From NCBI RefSeq assembly GCF_902829255.1, contig NZ_CADEPK010000012.1, positions 1 to 64,000 of the forward strand: a DNA stretch of 64,000 nt, read 5' to 3'. Below the pieces are notes generated by a model. That model had not been told where the DNA came from and ran no database searches. It worked only from the letters and a program-made list of their open reading frames with translations. This document shows positions 1 through 10,332 of the stretch, in pieces (position 1 is the first letter of the stretch; the number at the start of each line of letters is the position of its first letter). This DNA comes from Metabacillus niabensis (lineage in GTDB: Bacteria > Bacillota > Bacilli > Bacillales > Bacillaceae). Made by a program: the position numbers and the translations under genes.

Positions 1-22
1 ATTAAAAATATAGCAATACTTA

Positions 23-56
23 TAAAGAGCTACCCATGTGGTGCTCTTTTTCTTTG
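23..56 (+). terminator. Terminator of the gene left of the window
   Basis: AAAGAGC at 24-30 pairs with GCTCTTT at 43-49, extended inward by ACC/GGT, and is followed by a T-rich run. It would end a transcript entering from the left edge; no coding part of that gene is inside the window. Confidence 0.7.
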
Positions 57-68
57 TTTTTTTCGAGT

Positions 69-173
69 TTGACAGATTTTTATTAGAAGTTGACAAATAA
101 CTATAAAAAGTCGGTTGATTTTTCAAAAAAGTTGACAAATTTATTGGCAAACTTGACAGATTTCAAGGATGAA
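69..173. repeat. 21-bp tandem array, copy 1
   Basis: Five 21-bp units start at 69, 90, 111, 132 and 153. Four begin TTGACARAT and units 2 and 3 end in AAAAAG or AAAAAAG; unit 3 has a degenerate start. The same unit recurs at 10949-11053. The array lies between a terminator and the LexA box of uvrB. Function unknown. Confidence 0.75.
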
Positions 174-226
174 TCAAGCTGAATACATAGATTTAACAGA
201 CTTAAAGCTGAAACATGAATTTAATG

Positions 227-240
227 CGAACTAAAGTTCG
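227..240. promoter_or_regulatory. LexA (DinR) SOS box of uvrB
   Basis: CGAACTAAAGTTCG is a perfect fit to the Gram-positive LexA consensus CGAAC-N4-GTTCG and sits about 70 bp before the uvrB start. It implies SOS induction of uvrBA by DNA damage, as known for B. subtilis. Confidence 0.85.
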
Positions 241-311
241 TATTTTTGGTGATTTTTCTACAAAATGTGGTAAACTATTACTATTGAAACTTTCTGAATG
301 GAGGCTTTTGT

Positions 312-2294
312 GTGGATCAATTTGAACTAGTCTCGAAATACAAGCCACAGGGTGACCAACCTACAGCAATTCAGTCATTAGTTGAAGGAATCAACGAGGG
401 GAAACGATTCCAAACATTATTAGGGGCTACGGGAACGGGTAAAACATTTACGGTTTCCAACCTTATAAAAGAAGTAAACAAACCAACTTTGGTTATTGCA
501 CATAACAAAACATTAGCTGGACAGCTATATAGTGAGTTTAAAGAATTTTTTCCTAACAATGCAGTTGAGTATTTTGTAAGTTACTATGACTACTATCAGC
601 CGGAAGCTTATGTTCCGCAAACAGATACGTTTATTGAAAAGGATGCTAGCATTAATGATGAAATCGATAAGCTGCGTCACTCAGCGACATCAGCGTTATT
701 TGAACGGAAGGATGTCATCATTATTGCCAGTGTATCGTGTATTTATGGTCTCGGTTCACCAGAGGAATATAAGGAGCTCGTTGTTTCATTACGTACAGGA
801 ATGGAGATTGAGCGGAATCAATTATTAAGAAAAATGGTTGATGTTCAATACGAGCGCAATGACATTGATTTTCGCAGAGGAACGTTCCGTGTTCGCGGTG
901 ATGTTGTCGAGATTTTCCCTGTATCTAAAGACGAGCAATGTATTCGCGTCGAGTTTTTCGGTGATGAAATTGATCGGATTCGCGAGGTTGATGCGTTAAC
1001 TGGTGAGATTTTAGGTGAGCGCGAGCATGTTGCGATATTCCCGGCATCTCACTTCGTTACACGCGAGGAAAAGATGCAAAAGGCGATTAAAAATATCGAA
1101 GCAGAGCTTGAGGAGCAATTAGCAAAAATGCGTGAAAACGGCAAGCTTCTTGAAGCGCAGCGCCTTGAACAGCGGACTAATTATGATTTGGAAATGATGC
1201 GTGAAATGGGATTCTGTTCAGGAATTGAAAACTACTCAAGACATTTAACACTTCGTCCTGCAGGTTCAACTCCATATACATTGCTCGATTTCTTTCCAGA
1301 GGATTTTTTGATTGTCGTTGATGAATCCCATGTGACAATTCCACAAATTCGCGGGATGTATAATGGGGACCAGGCGCGGAAGCAAGTGTTGGTTGATCAT
1401 GGTTTTCGTCTACCATCTGCCCTGGATAACCGTCCGCTTCGATTTGAAGAGTTTGAAAAGCATATAAAAAATATCGTCTTCGTATCAGCAACACCAGGCC
1501 CATATGAAATTGAGCATACACCGAAGATGATTGAGCAAATCATTCGACCTACAGGGTTGCTTGACCCAACAATAGATGTTCGACCAATTGAAGGTCAGAT
1601 TGATGATTTAATTGGAGAAATACAAGCAAGAGTTGAGAAGAATGAACGTGTTCTCATTACAACGTTAACGAAAAAGATGTCTGAAGATCTGACCGATTAT
1701 TTAAAAGAAATCGGGATTAAAGTTAATTATCTTCATTCAGAAATCAAAACATTAGAACGGATTGAGATTATTCGCGAGCTTCGGCTTGGAAAATATGATG
1801 TTCTTATAGGTATTAACTTGTTAAGGGAAGGACTAGACATCCCAGAGGTATCGCTAGTAGCGATTTTAGATGCAGACAAAGAGGGCTTCCTACGTTCAGA
1901 GCGCTCGCTAATTCAAACGATTGGGCGTGCTGCACGTAATGCAAACGGTCATGTCATTATGTACGCTGATAAAATAACGAACTCAATGGAATTGGCGATT
2001 AATGAAACAAAGCGTCGCCGTGAAATTCAGGAGGCCTATAATAAGAAGCATGGAATAACGCCACAAACGATTCAAAAGGAAATCCGCGAGGCGATCCGGG
2101 CAACAATGGCAGCAGAGGACCAGGAAGAATACAAAACATCTGTATCAAAAACAATCACAAAATTACCGAAAAAGGAACGCGAAAAAGTTATTTCCGATAT
2201 GGAAGCAGAAATGAAGGAAGCGGCAAAGGCATTGAACTTCGAACGTGCTGCCGAGCTTCGTGATTTAATTTTAGAGCTTAAAGCGGAAGGGTGA
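312..2294 (+). CDS. uvrB: Excinuclease ABC subunit B
   Basis: UvrB is the damage-verifying helicase-like subunit of nucleotide excision repair; UvrA loads it and it recruits UvrC. The 660-residue length is typical. Walker A GATGTGKT is at residues 38-45. The tyrosine-rich beta-hairpin that inserts into DNA ([10 protein letters not shown]) follows at about 92-101. A DEAD-like DESH box lies near the middle, and a C-terminal UVR domain ([10 protein letters not shown]) contacts UvrC. The GTG start at 312 has GGAGG 7 bp upstream. It is followed after 7 bp by uvrA and is therefore co-transcribed, with a LexA box upstream pointing to SOS control. Confidence 0.97.
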   Translation: MDQFELVSKYKPQGDQPTAIQSLVEGINEGKRFQTLLGATGTGKTFTVSNLIKEVNKPTLVIAHNKTLAGQLYSEFKEFFPNNAVEYFVSYYDYYQPEAYVPQTDTFIEKDASINDEIDKLRHSATSALFERKDVIIIASVSCIYGLGSPEEYKELVVSLRTGMEIERNQLLRKMVDVQYERNDIDFRRGTFRVRGDVVEIFPVSKDEQCIRVEFFGDEIDRIREVDALTGEILGEREHVAIFPASHFVTREEKMQKAIKNIEAELEEQLAKMRENGKLLEAQRLEQRTNYDLEMMREMGFCSGIENYSRHLTLRPAGSTPYTLLDFFPEDFLIVVDESHVTIPQIRGMYNGDQARKQVLVDHGFRLPSALDNRPLRFEEFEKHIKNIVFVSATPGPYEIEHTPKMIEQIIRPTGLLDPTIDVRPIEGQIDDLIGEIQARVEKNERVLITTLTKKMSEDLTDYLKEIGIKVNYLHSEIKTLERIEIIRELRLGKYDVLIGINLLREGLDIPEVSLVAILDADKEGFLRSERSLIQTIGRAARNANGHVIMYADKITNSMELAINETKRRREIQEAYNKKHGITPQTIQKEIREAIRATMAAEDQEEYKTSVSKTITKLPKKEREKVISDMEAEMKEAAKALNFERAAELRDLILELKAEG

Positions 2295-2301
2295 AACGAT
2301 T

Positions 2302-5175
2302 ATGGCAATGGAACATATCGTTGTAAAGGGAGCACGTGCCCATAATTTAAAAAATGTTGATATTACAATTCCAAGAGATAAACTCGTTGTTCTAACGGGT
2401 TTATCTGGATCAGGTAAGTCCTCACTAGCATTTGACACGATTTATGCGGAAGGACAACGTCGCTATGTAGAGTCACTTTCTGCATATGCCCGTCAATTTC
2501 TTGGACAAATGGATAAACCAGATGTCGATTCGATCGAAGGGCTATCACCAGCGATCTCAATTGATCAAAAGACAACGAGTCGAAATCCACGTTCGACCGT
2601 TGGAACTGTTACAGAAGTATATGATTATTTACGCTTGCTCTACGCGAGAGTCGGACATCCGACATGTCCAAATCATGGGATCGAAATCTCATCACAAACA
2701 ATAGAACAAATGGTTGACCGTATTTTAGAGTACCCAGAACGAACAAAAATACAAATTCTTGCCCCTGTCATCTCAGGACGAAAGGGCGCACATGTTAAAG
2801 TGTTCGAGGATATTAAAAAACAAGGCTACGTCCGCGTCCGGGTTGATGGAGAAATGCTCGAGCTTTCAGATGAGATTGAATTAGAAAAAAATAAAAAGCA
2901 TTCGATTGAGGTTGTTATTGACCGTATTGTCGTTAAGGAGGGAATTTCCTCCCGATTAGCAGACTCGCTTGAATCAGCTCTACAGCTAGGTGAAGGTAAG
3001 GTTATCATAGATGTCATCGGTGAGGAGGAGCTGTTATTTAGTGAGCATCATGCATGTCCACAATGTGGCTTTTCGATCGGTGAGCTTGAACCAAGAATGT
3101 TTTCCTTTAATAGCCCATTCGGTGCCTGCCCTGAATGTGACGGTCTTGGAATAAAGCTAGAGGTTGATTTAGATTTAGTGATCCCTAATAAAGAGCTAAC
3201 CCTTCATCAAGGTGCGATTGCTCCATGGGAACCGACTAGCTCTCAATACTATCCACAATTATTAGAAGCGGTATGTAATCATTACGGGATCGATATGGAT
3301 ACACCTGTAAAGGACATTCCAAAACATTTATTGGATAAAGTTCTTTTCGGCAGTGATGGGGAAGAAATTTATTTCCGCTATGAAAATGACTTTGGACAAG
3401 TTAGAGAAAACTATATTCAATTTGAAGGCGTTATTCGGAATGTTGAGCGACGCTATAAGGAAACGACCTCTGATTATATTCGTGAACAAATGGAAAAATA
3501 TATGGCTGAAAAAAACTGCCCAACATGTAAAGGGTATCGTTTAAAGAAGGAAACATTAGCTGTATTAATTGACGGAAAGCATATTGGTGAAATTACAAAG
3601 CTATCTGTCCAAGAGTCGCTAGCATTTTTCAGAGGACTTTCACTTTCTGAAAAGGAAATGCAAATTTCAAACTTGATTTTAAAAGAAATTAGTGAGAGAT
3701 TAGGATTTTTAAATAATGTCGGACTCGAATATTTAACATTAAGTCGTGCAGCAGGTACATTATCTGGCGGAGAAGCACAACGGATTCGCTTAGCTACGCA
3801 AATAGGCTCGCGCTTAACAGGTGTGCTATACATATTAGATGAGCCGTCAATTGGTTTGCACCAAAGAGATAATGATCGCCTCATTGAAACGATGAAAAGT
3901 ATGCGTGACATTGGAAACACATTAATCGTTGTTGAGCATGATGAGGATACAATGATTGCAGCCGACTATTTGATAGATATTGGTCCAGGTGCTGGTGTTC
4001 ATGGTGGTCAGGTTATTGCAGCAGGAACACCCGAAGAAGTAATTGCAAATGAAAACTCAATAACTGGGCAATATTTATCAGGGAAGAAATTTATTCCACT
4101 TCCGATTGAGCGTAGAAAGCCAGATGGCCGATTTATAGAAATAAAAGGGGCAAAGGAAAACAATTTGAAGAATGTTAGCGTAAAGCTTCCATTAGGAATG
4201 TTTATTGCTGTAACAGGAGTTTCCGGGTCTGGAAAGAGTACGCTAGTAAATGAAATTCTTCATAAATCTCTGGCACAAAAGCTTCATCGTGCAAAAGCAA
4301 AGCCTGGAGAGTTTAAAGAAATTAAAGGGATAGACCATTTAGAGAAGGTTATCGATATCGACCAATCTCCAATTGGACGGACACCACGATCAAACCCAGC
4401 AACGTACACTGGTGTATTTGATGATATTCGTGATGTATTTGCGGCAACAAATGAAGCAAAGGTACGTGGCTATAAAAAAGGCCGTTTTAGCTTTAATGTG
4501 AAGGGTGGCCGTTGTGAAGCATGTCGCGGCGATGGAATTATTAAAATCGAAATGCACTTCCTTCCAGACGTGTATGTGCCATGTGAGGTCTGTCATGGAA
4601 AACGATACAATCGGGAAACACTTGAGGTAACCTATAAAGGTAAAAATATCTCAGATATCCTTGATATGACTGTAGAAGATGCTGTTAGCTTTTTCGAAAA
4701 TCACCCAAAAATCAAACGAAAGCTGCAAACGATTTTAGATGTCGGCCTAGGTTATATTACATTAGGACAGCCAGCAACAACGTTATCGGGTGGAGAAGCA
4801 CAACGGGTGAAGCTTGCATCAGAATTGCACAGACGCTCGAATGGGAAAACAATGTATATCCTTGATGAGCCAACAACTGGTCTCCATGTAGACGATATTG
4901 CTCGACTATTGAAGGTTCTCCAACGACTCGTCGAAAATGGCGACACTGTCCTCGTCATCGAGCATAATTTAGATGTTATCAAAACAGCTGACTACCTCGT
5001 CGACCTTGGACCAGAAGGTGGAGACAAAGGTGGAACCATCGTTGCGGTCGGCACACCAGAAGTCATTATGAAAACTGAACAATCCTACACAGGGAAATAC
5101 TTACGTCCTGTCATTGAACGTGACCGCGAACGGATGAAGAAGTTGATTAAGGAAAAAGAAGAAATTGTGCAGTAG
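2302..5175 (+). CDS. uvrA: Excinuclease ABC subunit A
   Basis: UvrA is the dimeric ATPase that first recognises bulky DNA lesions and loads UvrB. The 957-residue protein has two ABC ATPase halves: Walker A GLSGSGKS at residues 33-40 and GVSGSGKS in the second half, each with an LSGGEAQR signature. CxxC pairs of the zinc modules are visible (CPQC...CPEC in the first half, CEAC...CEVC in the second). A second in-frame ATG lies two codons on; either start is acceptable and an SD-like GGAAGGGTG precedes both. It is the last gene of the uvrBA operon, with a terminator right after the stop. Confidence 0.97.
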   Translation: MAMEHIVVKGARAHNLKNVDITIPRDKLVVLTGLSGSGKSSLAFDTIYAEGQRRYVESLSAYARQFLGQMDKPDVDSIEGLSPAISIDQKTTSRNPRSTVGTVTEVYDYLRLLYARVGHPTCPNHGIEISSQTIEQMVDRILEYPERTKIQILAPVISGRKGAHVKVFEDIKKQGYVRVRVDGEMLELSDEIELEKNKKHSIEVVIDRIVVKEGISSRLADSLESALQLGEGKVIIDVIGEEELLFSEHHACPQCGFSIGELEPRMFSFNSPFGACPECDGLGIKLEVDLDLVIPNKELTLHQGAIAPWEPTSSQYYPQLLEAVCNHYGIDMDTPVKDIPKHLLDKVLFGSDGEEIYFRYENDFGQVRENYIQFEGVIRNVERRYKETTSDYIREQMEKYMAEKNCPTCKGYRLKKETLAVLIDGKHIGEITKLSVQESLAFFRGLSLSEKEMQISNLILKEISERLGFLNNVGLEYLTLSRAAGTLSGGEAQRIRLATQIGSRLTGVLYILDEPSIGLHQRDNDRLIETMKSMRDIGNTLIVVEHDEDTMIAADYLIDIGPGAGVHGGQVIAAGTPEEVIANENSITGQYLSGKKFIPLPIERRKPDGRFIEIKGAKENNLKNVSVKLPLGMFIAVTGVSGSGKSTLVNEILHKSLAQKLHRAKAKPGEFKEIKGIDHLEKVIDIDQSPIGRTPRSNPATYTGVFDDIRDVFAATNEAKVRGYKKGRFSFNVKGGRCEACRGDGIIKIEMHFLPDVYVPCEVCHGKRYNRETLEVTYKGKNISDILDMTVEDAVSFFENHPKIKRKLQTILDVGLGYITLGQPATTLSGGEAQRVKLASELHRRSNGKTMYILDEPTTGLHVDDIARLLKVLQRLVENGDTVLVIEHNLDVIKTADYLVDLGPEGGDKGGTIVAVGTPEVIMKTEQSYTGKYLRPVIERDRERMKKLIKEKEEIVQ

Positions 5176-5178
5176 AAG

Positions 5179-5208
5179 AGGAGAGCATCTAATTAGGTGC
5201 TCTTTTCT
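5179..5208 (+). terminator. Terminator of uvrBA
   Basis: AGAGCATCT and AGGTGCTCT pair around the loop AATT (one G-T pair) and are followed by TTTTCTT. It begins a few bases after the uvrA stop codon. Confidence 0.75.
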
Positions 5209-5479
5209 TAATGCTCGTAACTGTACTTTGAGCAAAACATAATAAAAAATTTTTTCAATATCATGCAAATGAGAGAACAAACAAATGTACTTCCTCAAAA
5301 AACTCCACTTAGTAAAAATGTCACTACTAACAACAACAATCTAATACGTTTATCCTGTTTTTAACTCTAATTTACAATAATTGTTTAATATCCAATGAAA
5401 AACCAATTTTTATCCTATACAATATGAAAGGGAAATCAGGAAGCAAACTTAAAGTTCGTTCCAACAAGGAGGACTCGAT
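5209..5479. other. AT-rich spacer before the lipoprotein gene
   Basis: No ORF with a ribosome site was found. TACAAT near 5418-5423 could be a -10 element for the next gene, with only a weak -35 (ATGAAA) 17 bp upstream. AAGGAGG at 5467-5473 is the ribosome site of the following CDS. Confidence 0.4.
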
Positions 5480-6421
5480 TTGAAACATACAAAGAAACTG
5501 GTCATAGGCAGCATTAGCACAATGCTACTATTGGGAGGTTGTGTAAGCGTGGAAAATTCAAAAGAAAATACAAATTCTAATTCAACGGAAACAACTGAAA
5601 AGGATAATCAAGATGAAAGATATGTAAGTGTCCAGGACTATACAGGTGAAGGGTACATGCCACGTAATGGGGAAGAAACAGATAAAATCGCCAAAGACCA
5701 CAAAGAAGAAATTTCAGAAGCGGTGCAAAAGTTTTTTATCGATACTTATAAAACAGAAGTGAAGGTACATAATGTTGTAGGTTCGCAGGATGCGGCAACA
5801 GTATTTGTTGAATCAGTGGGGGTGCCTCACTTTTATACATATGCAGTTGTGCCGATTGATAAAAAAAATAATGAGGTCAAGTTGGATAGAGTATTTACCC
5901 AAGAGGGGCAAGTAGAGGATGCAATAAAAGGAGGGTTATATTACCAAATTTTCAAAGAAGAATTTGCTCAATTAGACAATTACATTGAAGAATTAGTGAG
6001 TAAAGGAGAGGTGATAGGTAGAACTACTGAGTCACTGGAGAATGTAGGGGGAGTTGGGTTCATGACCCCATACTATTTCATTTCAACTTCTATCCATGAT
6101 GTGGCGTTGGAGAAACTTTATAAAACTTATATGGAAAACCCTAATATAGATATAAATGAATTAAAAGAAGTATTCGAAAGTAGTAATTTTGAACCGAAAA
6201 GATTAACAATTAGTGTTCAATTATACATGAGTGAAAAAAATGAGCAGCCTAGCGAAGAAATTTTTAATCAATTATGCAAGGATATAGAGGTATTGCAAAA
6301 TATACCAAAAGGCTCATATAGTGTAACACTTAACGATAATCTTATTGATAAATTGACAGCGATAGGTATTAAAGATAACTCTTTAGAAATAATCGATCCT
6401 AATTATATAGTCAGAGAATAG
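5480..6421 (+). CDS. DUF1672 family lipoprotein
   Basis: This is a 313-residue predicted lipoprotein. Basic residues and a hydrophobic stretch end in the lipobox LLGGC (Cys about residue 21), followed by a Ser/Thr/Asn/Glu-rich linker. The block VSVQDYTGEGY and the following NVVGSQDA region match what I recall of the DUF1672 family, best known as uncharacterised staphylococcal lipoproteins. The start is TTG at 5480, with AAGGAGG at 5467-5473. It ends 19 bp before the lipase-like gene and is very likely co-transcribed with it. A surface-anchored protein next to a probable exported lipase suggests an immunity or protective role. That role is inference; no catalytic motif is visible. Confidence 0.8.
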   Translation: MKHTKKLVIGSISTMLLLGGCVSVENSKENTNSNSTETTEKDNQDERYVSVQDYTGEGYMPRNGEETDKIAKDHKEEISEAVQKFFIDTYKTEVKVHNVVGSQDAATVFVESVGVPHFYTYAVVPIDKKNNEVKLDRVFTQEGQVEDAIKGGLYYQIFKEEFAQLDNYIEELVSKGEVIGRTTESLENVGGVGFMTPYYFISTSIHDVALEKLYKTYMENPNIDINELKEVFESSNFEPKRLTISVQLYMSEKNEQPSEEIFNQLCKDIEVLQNIPKGSYSVTLNDNLIDKLTAIGIKDNSLEIIDPNYIVRE

Positions 6422-6440
6422 TGGCGGTGAGGTGATAGAA

Positions 6441-8534
6441 TTGAGTGATATTGTAAAAAATCAAGAAGTAAATAATACTATTAAGTACACATTAGATACG
6501 GATTTAGTAGAACTAGCTGGTTATCAAGCTTATTTATATCCACCTAAGGATGACACCTTTATAGTAAACAATAAGGAGTATAAAGTAGTAGATACAATTT
6601 ATAGGGATAAAACAGGACTTGATGCATTAACTGTAAAAAACACGTACACCAATGAATACACCATCATCTACGTCGGCACAGACGCAACAGCAGAGAACGG
6701 CAAGCAGGACCTCATCACAGACGCACAACTCCTAAGTAAACTAACACCAGACCAAATCACAGCTGCACGTGATTACTTTAATGAAATGGAAGAAAAGTTT
6801 GGGGAAATCTCTTCCATCACTGGTAATTCACTCGGAGGTGGTCTAACGAATTCAGTCGCAGTGGAACATCCAGACGTTAAAGCAGTAACATTAAACCCTG
6901 CAATCTTGCCAGATGGTATGATCGATGAATCACAGGAATTTAATAATATTACGAACTATTTAAGTGCATACGATGTTTTGACAACGACAGAAAAATCACT
7001 AGGATTAGGTAACCGAATTCCTGGTGTTCAGTATCGTATTAATAACGGAATTCCCGAATTTGATAAGCTGTCAACGAACCATACAGGCTATTTACGTGAA
7101 GACGATGGTCGGCAGTATTATCAAGTAGGTGATGACGTTATTTACGTTGATGCAGATTCTCATGTCATCACAAGTATTTGGACAGGTGAGTCGCTTCATG
7201 GTGGGGGGAGCTCACGGAAAATTGTCATGGACAAAGGAAATCTTGATATGCTCGCAAATGCATTGTCTGAAGATGTAGCGGTGAAGATTTCCAGATCTGG
7301 GGGTTATCTAGAGAATTCCAATGAAATCGTTGAGGAAGAAAGTAATCAGTTTTATGAACGAGTTCATAAGCTTCAGGATATTTTTGAGGATCTATTTGAC
7401 CAATTAGCAGGCGATCGATTATTAATGGGACTTACATCAGTTGAAAATCTCTTAATCTTAGAAATTGATTTTCTCCATACTTTGCTGAATAAAGCGGAAT
7501 CAAAGTGTCTATCATTAAATGCTATTTTGAATTCTCCGCCTGTAGAATTACTTGAGCATGTCTTTAATCAAAATATAAGTGTCGAATCCATTTTTGGAAC
7601 AGCGCGAAATCATTTGGATGAGTTAAAAGCGAATGTTAGTCAATTATCTAATACGCTTCAATCGATTATTTCTGAAGGAATCACAGAATTATTTGTTGGC
7701 GGGACAAACTCGTGGGCTGACGCTGTTGTTGGGGAGCTTCGTGCTCACTATGGCATTATTATGAAAAATAAGGAAACTGTACTTGAGCAAGTCACTGATT
7801 TTGCTAAGGAAGTAACGAGTACAGCAAATAAATTTGCGCAAGCTGATCAAGCGATTTCTCACGCAATAAAAAATGGTCACTCACCTGGAACAACTACATC
7901 TACTGCTCAATCTTCAAAGGTGTTTACAATAGAGGAATCTCCTTATCTTCAGGAAGGAATGAAATTTAAGGAATTGCATTTAGATATTGTATATGCCGTT
8001 TTCATACAAAAAATACACATTAAGCTATTTCCACTTTTAACAGGCATTAAACTTATTCTATCTTTAATTGAATCAGCGCTTCAAGCTCTCATCTCGTCTG
8101 TGAAAGGGTTAACTGTTTCATTGTTACATGGAAATCTTCCAGGTAAGTTGATTAGCCTGTTTACAGATTACGACGATAAAATAAAAGGCTTTGTCAATGG
8201 TGCATTAGCTCCACTTGATGAGCTGAGGTTAACAATTGAAGGGATTCATGATGGTATCGGACGTCTCATCGTTAACTTTTCGACATTGGCACATAATTTT
8301 AGACCATATGTAGATAGTGCGTTGTTTAGTCAGACGAACTATCATCATATCCATCTTTATAATTTAGCAGCAATGGCCGTCTTAGATGATATGGAATTAC
8401 TGTTTAAGGATATTGTAAAGCAATTAAGATATAATAAGTCGGAATCAATTGATGTCCTTAGCGAATTGTCAGAAGGTATTTTAACCAATATGACAAAGCT
8501 TTATGACCAAGTAAATCGCTGTACCATAAATTGA
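6441..8534 (+). CDS. SA1320-type lipase-like protein with long helical C-terminus (candidate type VII effector)
   Basis: This is a protein of about 697 residues. Residues 1-240 look like an alpha/beta-hydrolase: the nucleophile elbow GNSLGG puts a Ser near residue 130, with candidate Asp in SAYDVL and His in TNHTGY completing a triad. There is no signal peptide. Residues from about 300 to the end are long amphipathic helices with a Gly/Ser/Thr-rich break in the middle, resembling LXG or WXG-type targeting regions but placed at the C-terminus. The N-terminus resembles the family annotated SA1320 in staphylococci. A GTG at 6432 opens the frame, but GAGGTGA at 6429-6435 is an ideal ribosome site for the TTG at 6441, so that start is chosen. 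It follows a DUF1672 lipoprotein gene. Secretion by type VII and toxicity are inferred. Confidence 0.7.
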   Translation: MSDIVKNQEVNNTIKYTLDTDLVELAGYQAYLYPPKDDTFIVNNKEYKVVDTIYRDKTGLDALTVKNTYTNEYTIIYVGTDATAENGKQDLITDAQLLSKLTPDQITAARDYFNEMEEKFGEISSITGNSLGGGLTNSVAVEHPDVKAVTLNPAILPDGMIDESQEFNNITNYLSAYDVLTTTEKSLGLGNRIPGVQYRINNGIPEFDKLSTNHTGYLREDDGRQYYQVGDDVIYVDADSHVITSIWTGESLHGGGSSRKIVMDKGNLDMLANALSEDVAVKISRSGGYLENSNEIVEEESNQFYERVHKLQDIFEDLFDQLAGDRLLMGLTSVENLLILEIDFLHTLLNKAESKCLSLNAILNSPPVELLEHVFNQNISVESIFGTARNHLDELKANVSQLSNTLQSIISEGITELFVGGTNSWADAVVGELRAHYGIIMKNKETVLEQVTDFAKEVTSTANKFAQADQAISHAIKNGHSPGTTTSTAQSSKVFTIEESPYLQEGMKFKELHLDIVYAVFIQKIHIKLFPLLTGIKLILSLIESALQALISSVKGLTVSLLHGNLPGKLISLFTDYDDKIKGFVNGALAPLDELRLTIEGIHDGIGRLIVNFSTLAHNFRPYVDSALFSQTNYHHIHLYNLAAMAVLDDMELLFKDIVKQLRYNKSESIDVLSELSEGILTNMTKLYDQVNRCTIN

Positions 8535-8621
8535 CATGTATATACAAAATTTATCAAATGAATTGACCTTATTAGGAATAATCTTTACAATAAAATGGAA
8601 GAAATTTTGAAGGGGTTTGAG

Positions 8622-8813
8622 ATGGAAAGAGAATATCTCCAAATGGCATTGATTGAGCCAACAAGGATGAAGTTGTTTCAGGTTAGTAAGGATTATGGAT
8701 ACCGCTCAAAAGAAGCGATGCGCTTAAGCATGATTTTGGATGAATTAATTAACCTTTATAATGAAGCTCAATGTGAAGGAAAAAGAATATGTAAGGTAAA
8801 ACCCACATCATAA
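8622..8813 (+). CDS. Spo0E-like aspartyl-phosphate phosphatase
   Basis: This is a short helical protein of 63 residues with the family signature LSMILDELINLYN (pattern LSxxLDxLIxxY), preceded by a first helix and a Gly-Tyr turn. Spo0E-type proteins dephosphorylate Spo0A~P and delay sporulation. The ATG at 8622 is preferred over the upstream ATG at 8595 because GAAGGGG at 8609-8615 is correctly spaced only for the former. The stop codon lies inside the following terminator hairpin. Which response regulator it acts on cannot be told from sequence. Confidence 0.75.
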   Translation: MEREYLQMALIEPTRMKLFQVSKDYGYRSKEAMRLSMILDELINLYNEAQCEGKRICKVKPTS

Positions 8814-8833
8814 ATATTTGTGGGTTTTTTTGT
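8798..8833 (+). terminator. Terminator of the Spo0E-like gene
   Basis: AAACCCACA and TGTGGGTTT form a 9-bp stem ending in a T run. The left arm overlaps the last codons of the gene. Confidence 0.85.
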
Positions 8834-8842
8834 TTTTAAAAA

Positions 8843-8869
8843 TGAAACCTCCTCCTACTGTCTTTCGTA
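8843..8869 (+). promoter_or_regulatory. SigW-type promoter of yvlABCD
   Basis: TGAAAC (8843-8848), a 17-bp spacer and CGTA (8866-8869) match the B. subtilis SigW consensus TGAAAC-N16/17-CGTA. The site lies about 30 bp before yvlA. In B. subtilis the yvlABCD operon belongs to the SigW cell-envelope stress regulon, so the match is expected from synteny. Confidence 0.85.
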
Positions 8870-8896
8870 TTAAAATATAAGGAGAGTGAAGGAACA

Positions 8897-9223
8897 ATGG
8901 ATAAGCAGAATAAAGTAATCGCATCGCTAAATTATTTTAGTGTGTTTTTTGCACCATTTCTATTGCCGATCGCTATTTACTTTATTGTTGATCATACTGA
9001 TGTAAAATCACATGCAAAAAAAGCATTGGTTTCGCATATTATCCCTTTTCTATCAGTAATCAGCTTGATAGGGATGATTATTTATAGTGGACTTTCATAT
9101 ATATCAGAAGCAGCTATGTTTTCATTAGTTATTGGTGGCTTTTTACTCATTGGTATTATTAATCTAATTGTTGTGATTTGGAATATTGTAAAAGGAATTA
9201 AGCTTTTAACAACTTTATCATGA
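8897..9223 (+). CDS. yvlA: YvlA-like DUF4870 membrane protein
   Basis: This 108-residue protein has about three hydrophobic segments and the DUF4870-like pattern of a short polar loop with HAKKAL between the first two. GGAGAGTGAAGGA lies upstream of the ATG. It is the first gene of a four-gene operon behind a SigW promoter. Its molecular function is unknown; the operon context suggests a role in membrane or envelope stress. Confidence 0.75.
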   Translation: MDKQNKVIASLNYFSVFFAPFLLPIAIYFIVDHTDVKSHAKKALVSHIIPFLSVISLIGMIIYSGLSYISEAAMFSLVIGGFLLIGIINLIVVIWNIVKGIKLLTTLS

Positions 9224-9239
9224 TTGTGAGGAGATCGTA

Positions 9240-10325
9240 ATGAAGGAACAAAGACAACGAATTTTAAAATTAGTTGAAGAGGGAAAGCTATCAGCTACGG
9301 AAGCCTTAACATTAATTGAAGCATTAGAAAGTGAACATCAGGTACAGAAAGAGAAGATTTCTGCTCTATCTACAGAGGTCATTGGTGGGGAGTATGAAAA
9401 TAAGGAAAAGCAATTTCATGACAAGCAATCCTCATTAGGGGCTAAGCTTATGGATTGGGTTGATACTGCTGTCAAAAAGGTTAAGGATATTGATCTTGAT
9501 TTAAATTTTGGAAAATCAATTGATGTCCATCATATTTATCAGCTACAACATGTTGAGTTTCACGATATAGATATCAATATTCCAAATGGTAGTATAAATA
9601 TTCAACCATGGAATGAAAGTGATGTTCGTATTGAATGTGATGCAAAGCTGTATCGAGTAGAAAATAATGAACAAGCAAGAGAGCAATTTTTACGTGAAGT
9701 GGAATGTGTCATTGAAGGGAATCGTCTTATTTTCCATACCGAGAAAAAAACGATGAAAATCAATGTTAGAATCTTTATCCCTGAGCAAACATATGAACAA
9801 ATCAAAATCAAGCTGTTTAATGGGCCAATAAGAGGGGAAGATTTAAAAGTAGACAACTTGAAAGCAAAGACGGCGAATGGAGTCGTTTCATTCTCGGGTG
9901 TTAACGGGAAAAAAGGCGAATTTGAAACAGCAAATGGTCAGATTAAGCTTAGTCAATCAAACTTTGACAACGTAGAGGCTGAGTCAATAACTGGGCTTAT
10001 CCAATTTACTGGTTCAACTAATAAGCTTGATGCACAAAGCTTTAACGGTAATTTGCAGCTAACGTTAACAGACCCAGCATGTGAATCCATTTATGCAAAA
10101 ACAACAACGGGAACGATCGATATTTATACACCAGAACAATGTAGAGTAATAGGTGAATTGCGATCAAATCTCGGCACACTTGCAGCACATGTAAAGGATG
10201 CGGAGATTATTCATGAGAAAAATGATACAATCCAAAAAGAGTTAAAGTTCCGTACAGCGGAGGAAACAACCTTATCGGTATTTGCAGACTCAAAGGTTGG
10301 TTCGATTTCAATAAAAAATACGTAA
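9240..10325 (+). CDS. yvlB: YvlB-like DUF4097 protein
   Basis: This 361-residue protein has an N-terminal short helical hairpin (residues 1-30, ILKLVEEGKLSATEALTLIEAL) of the SHOCT-like type. A Lys/Glu-rich linker follows, then a repetitive beta-strand region from about residue 95 to the end (for example TANGVVSFSGVNG, TANGQIKLSQSNF), typical of DUF4097 adhesin-like beta-helices. There is no signal peptide or membrane segment. The 16-bp gap after yvlA carries a GAGGAG ribosome site. It is the second gene of the SigW operon. The role is unknown; B. subtilis YvlB is likewise uncharacterised. Confidence 0.8.
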   Translation: MKEQRQRILKLVEEGKLSATEALTLIEALESEHQVQKEKISALSTEVIGGEYENKEKQFHDKQSSLGAKLMDWVDTAVKKVKDIDLDLNFGKSIDVHHIYQLQHVEFHDIDINIPNGSINIQPWNESDVRIECDAKLYRVENNEQAREQFLREVECVIEGNRLIFHTEKKTMKINVRIFIPEQTYEQIKIKLFNGPIRGEDLKVDNLKAKTANGVVSFSGVNGKKGEFETANGQIKLSQSNFDNVEAESITGLIQFTGSTNKLDAQSFNGNLQLTLTDPACESIYAKTTTGTIDIYTPEQCRVIGELRSNLGTLAAHVKDAEIIHEKNDTIQKELKFRTAEETTLSVFADSKVGSISIKNT

Positions 10326-10332
10326 GGATGAT

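Noticed and set aside
69-158. TTGACA blocks read as a series of -35 promoter elements for uvrB
   Set aside because: No acceptable -10 hexamer lies 16-18 bp after any of them, and the 21-bp period is explained better as a tandem array.
5445-5459. LexA-box-like AAACTTAAAGTTCG before the DUF1672 gene
   Set aside because: The half-sites are separated by five instead of four bases and the first lacks the G; it does not meet the GAAC-N4-GTTC rule that the true box at 227-240 meets.
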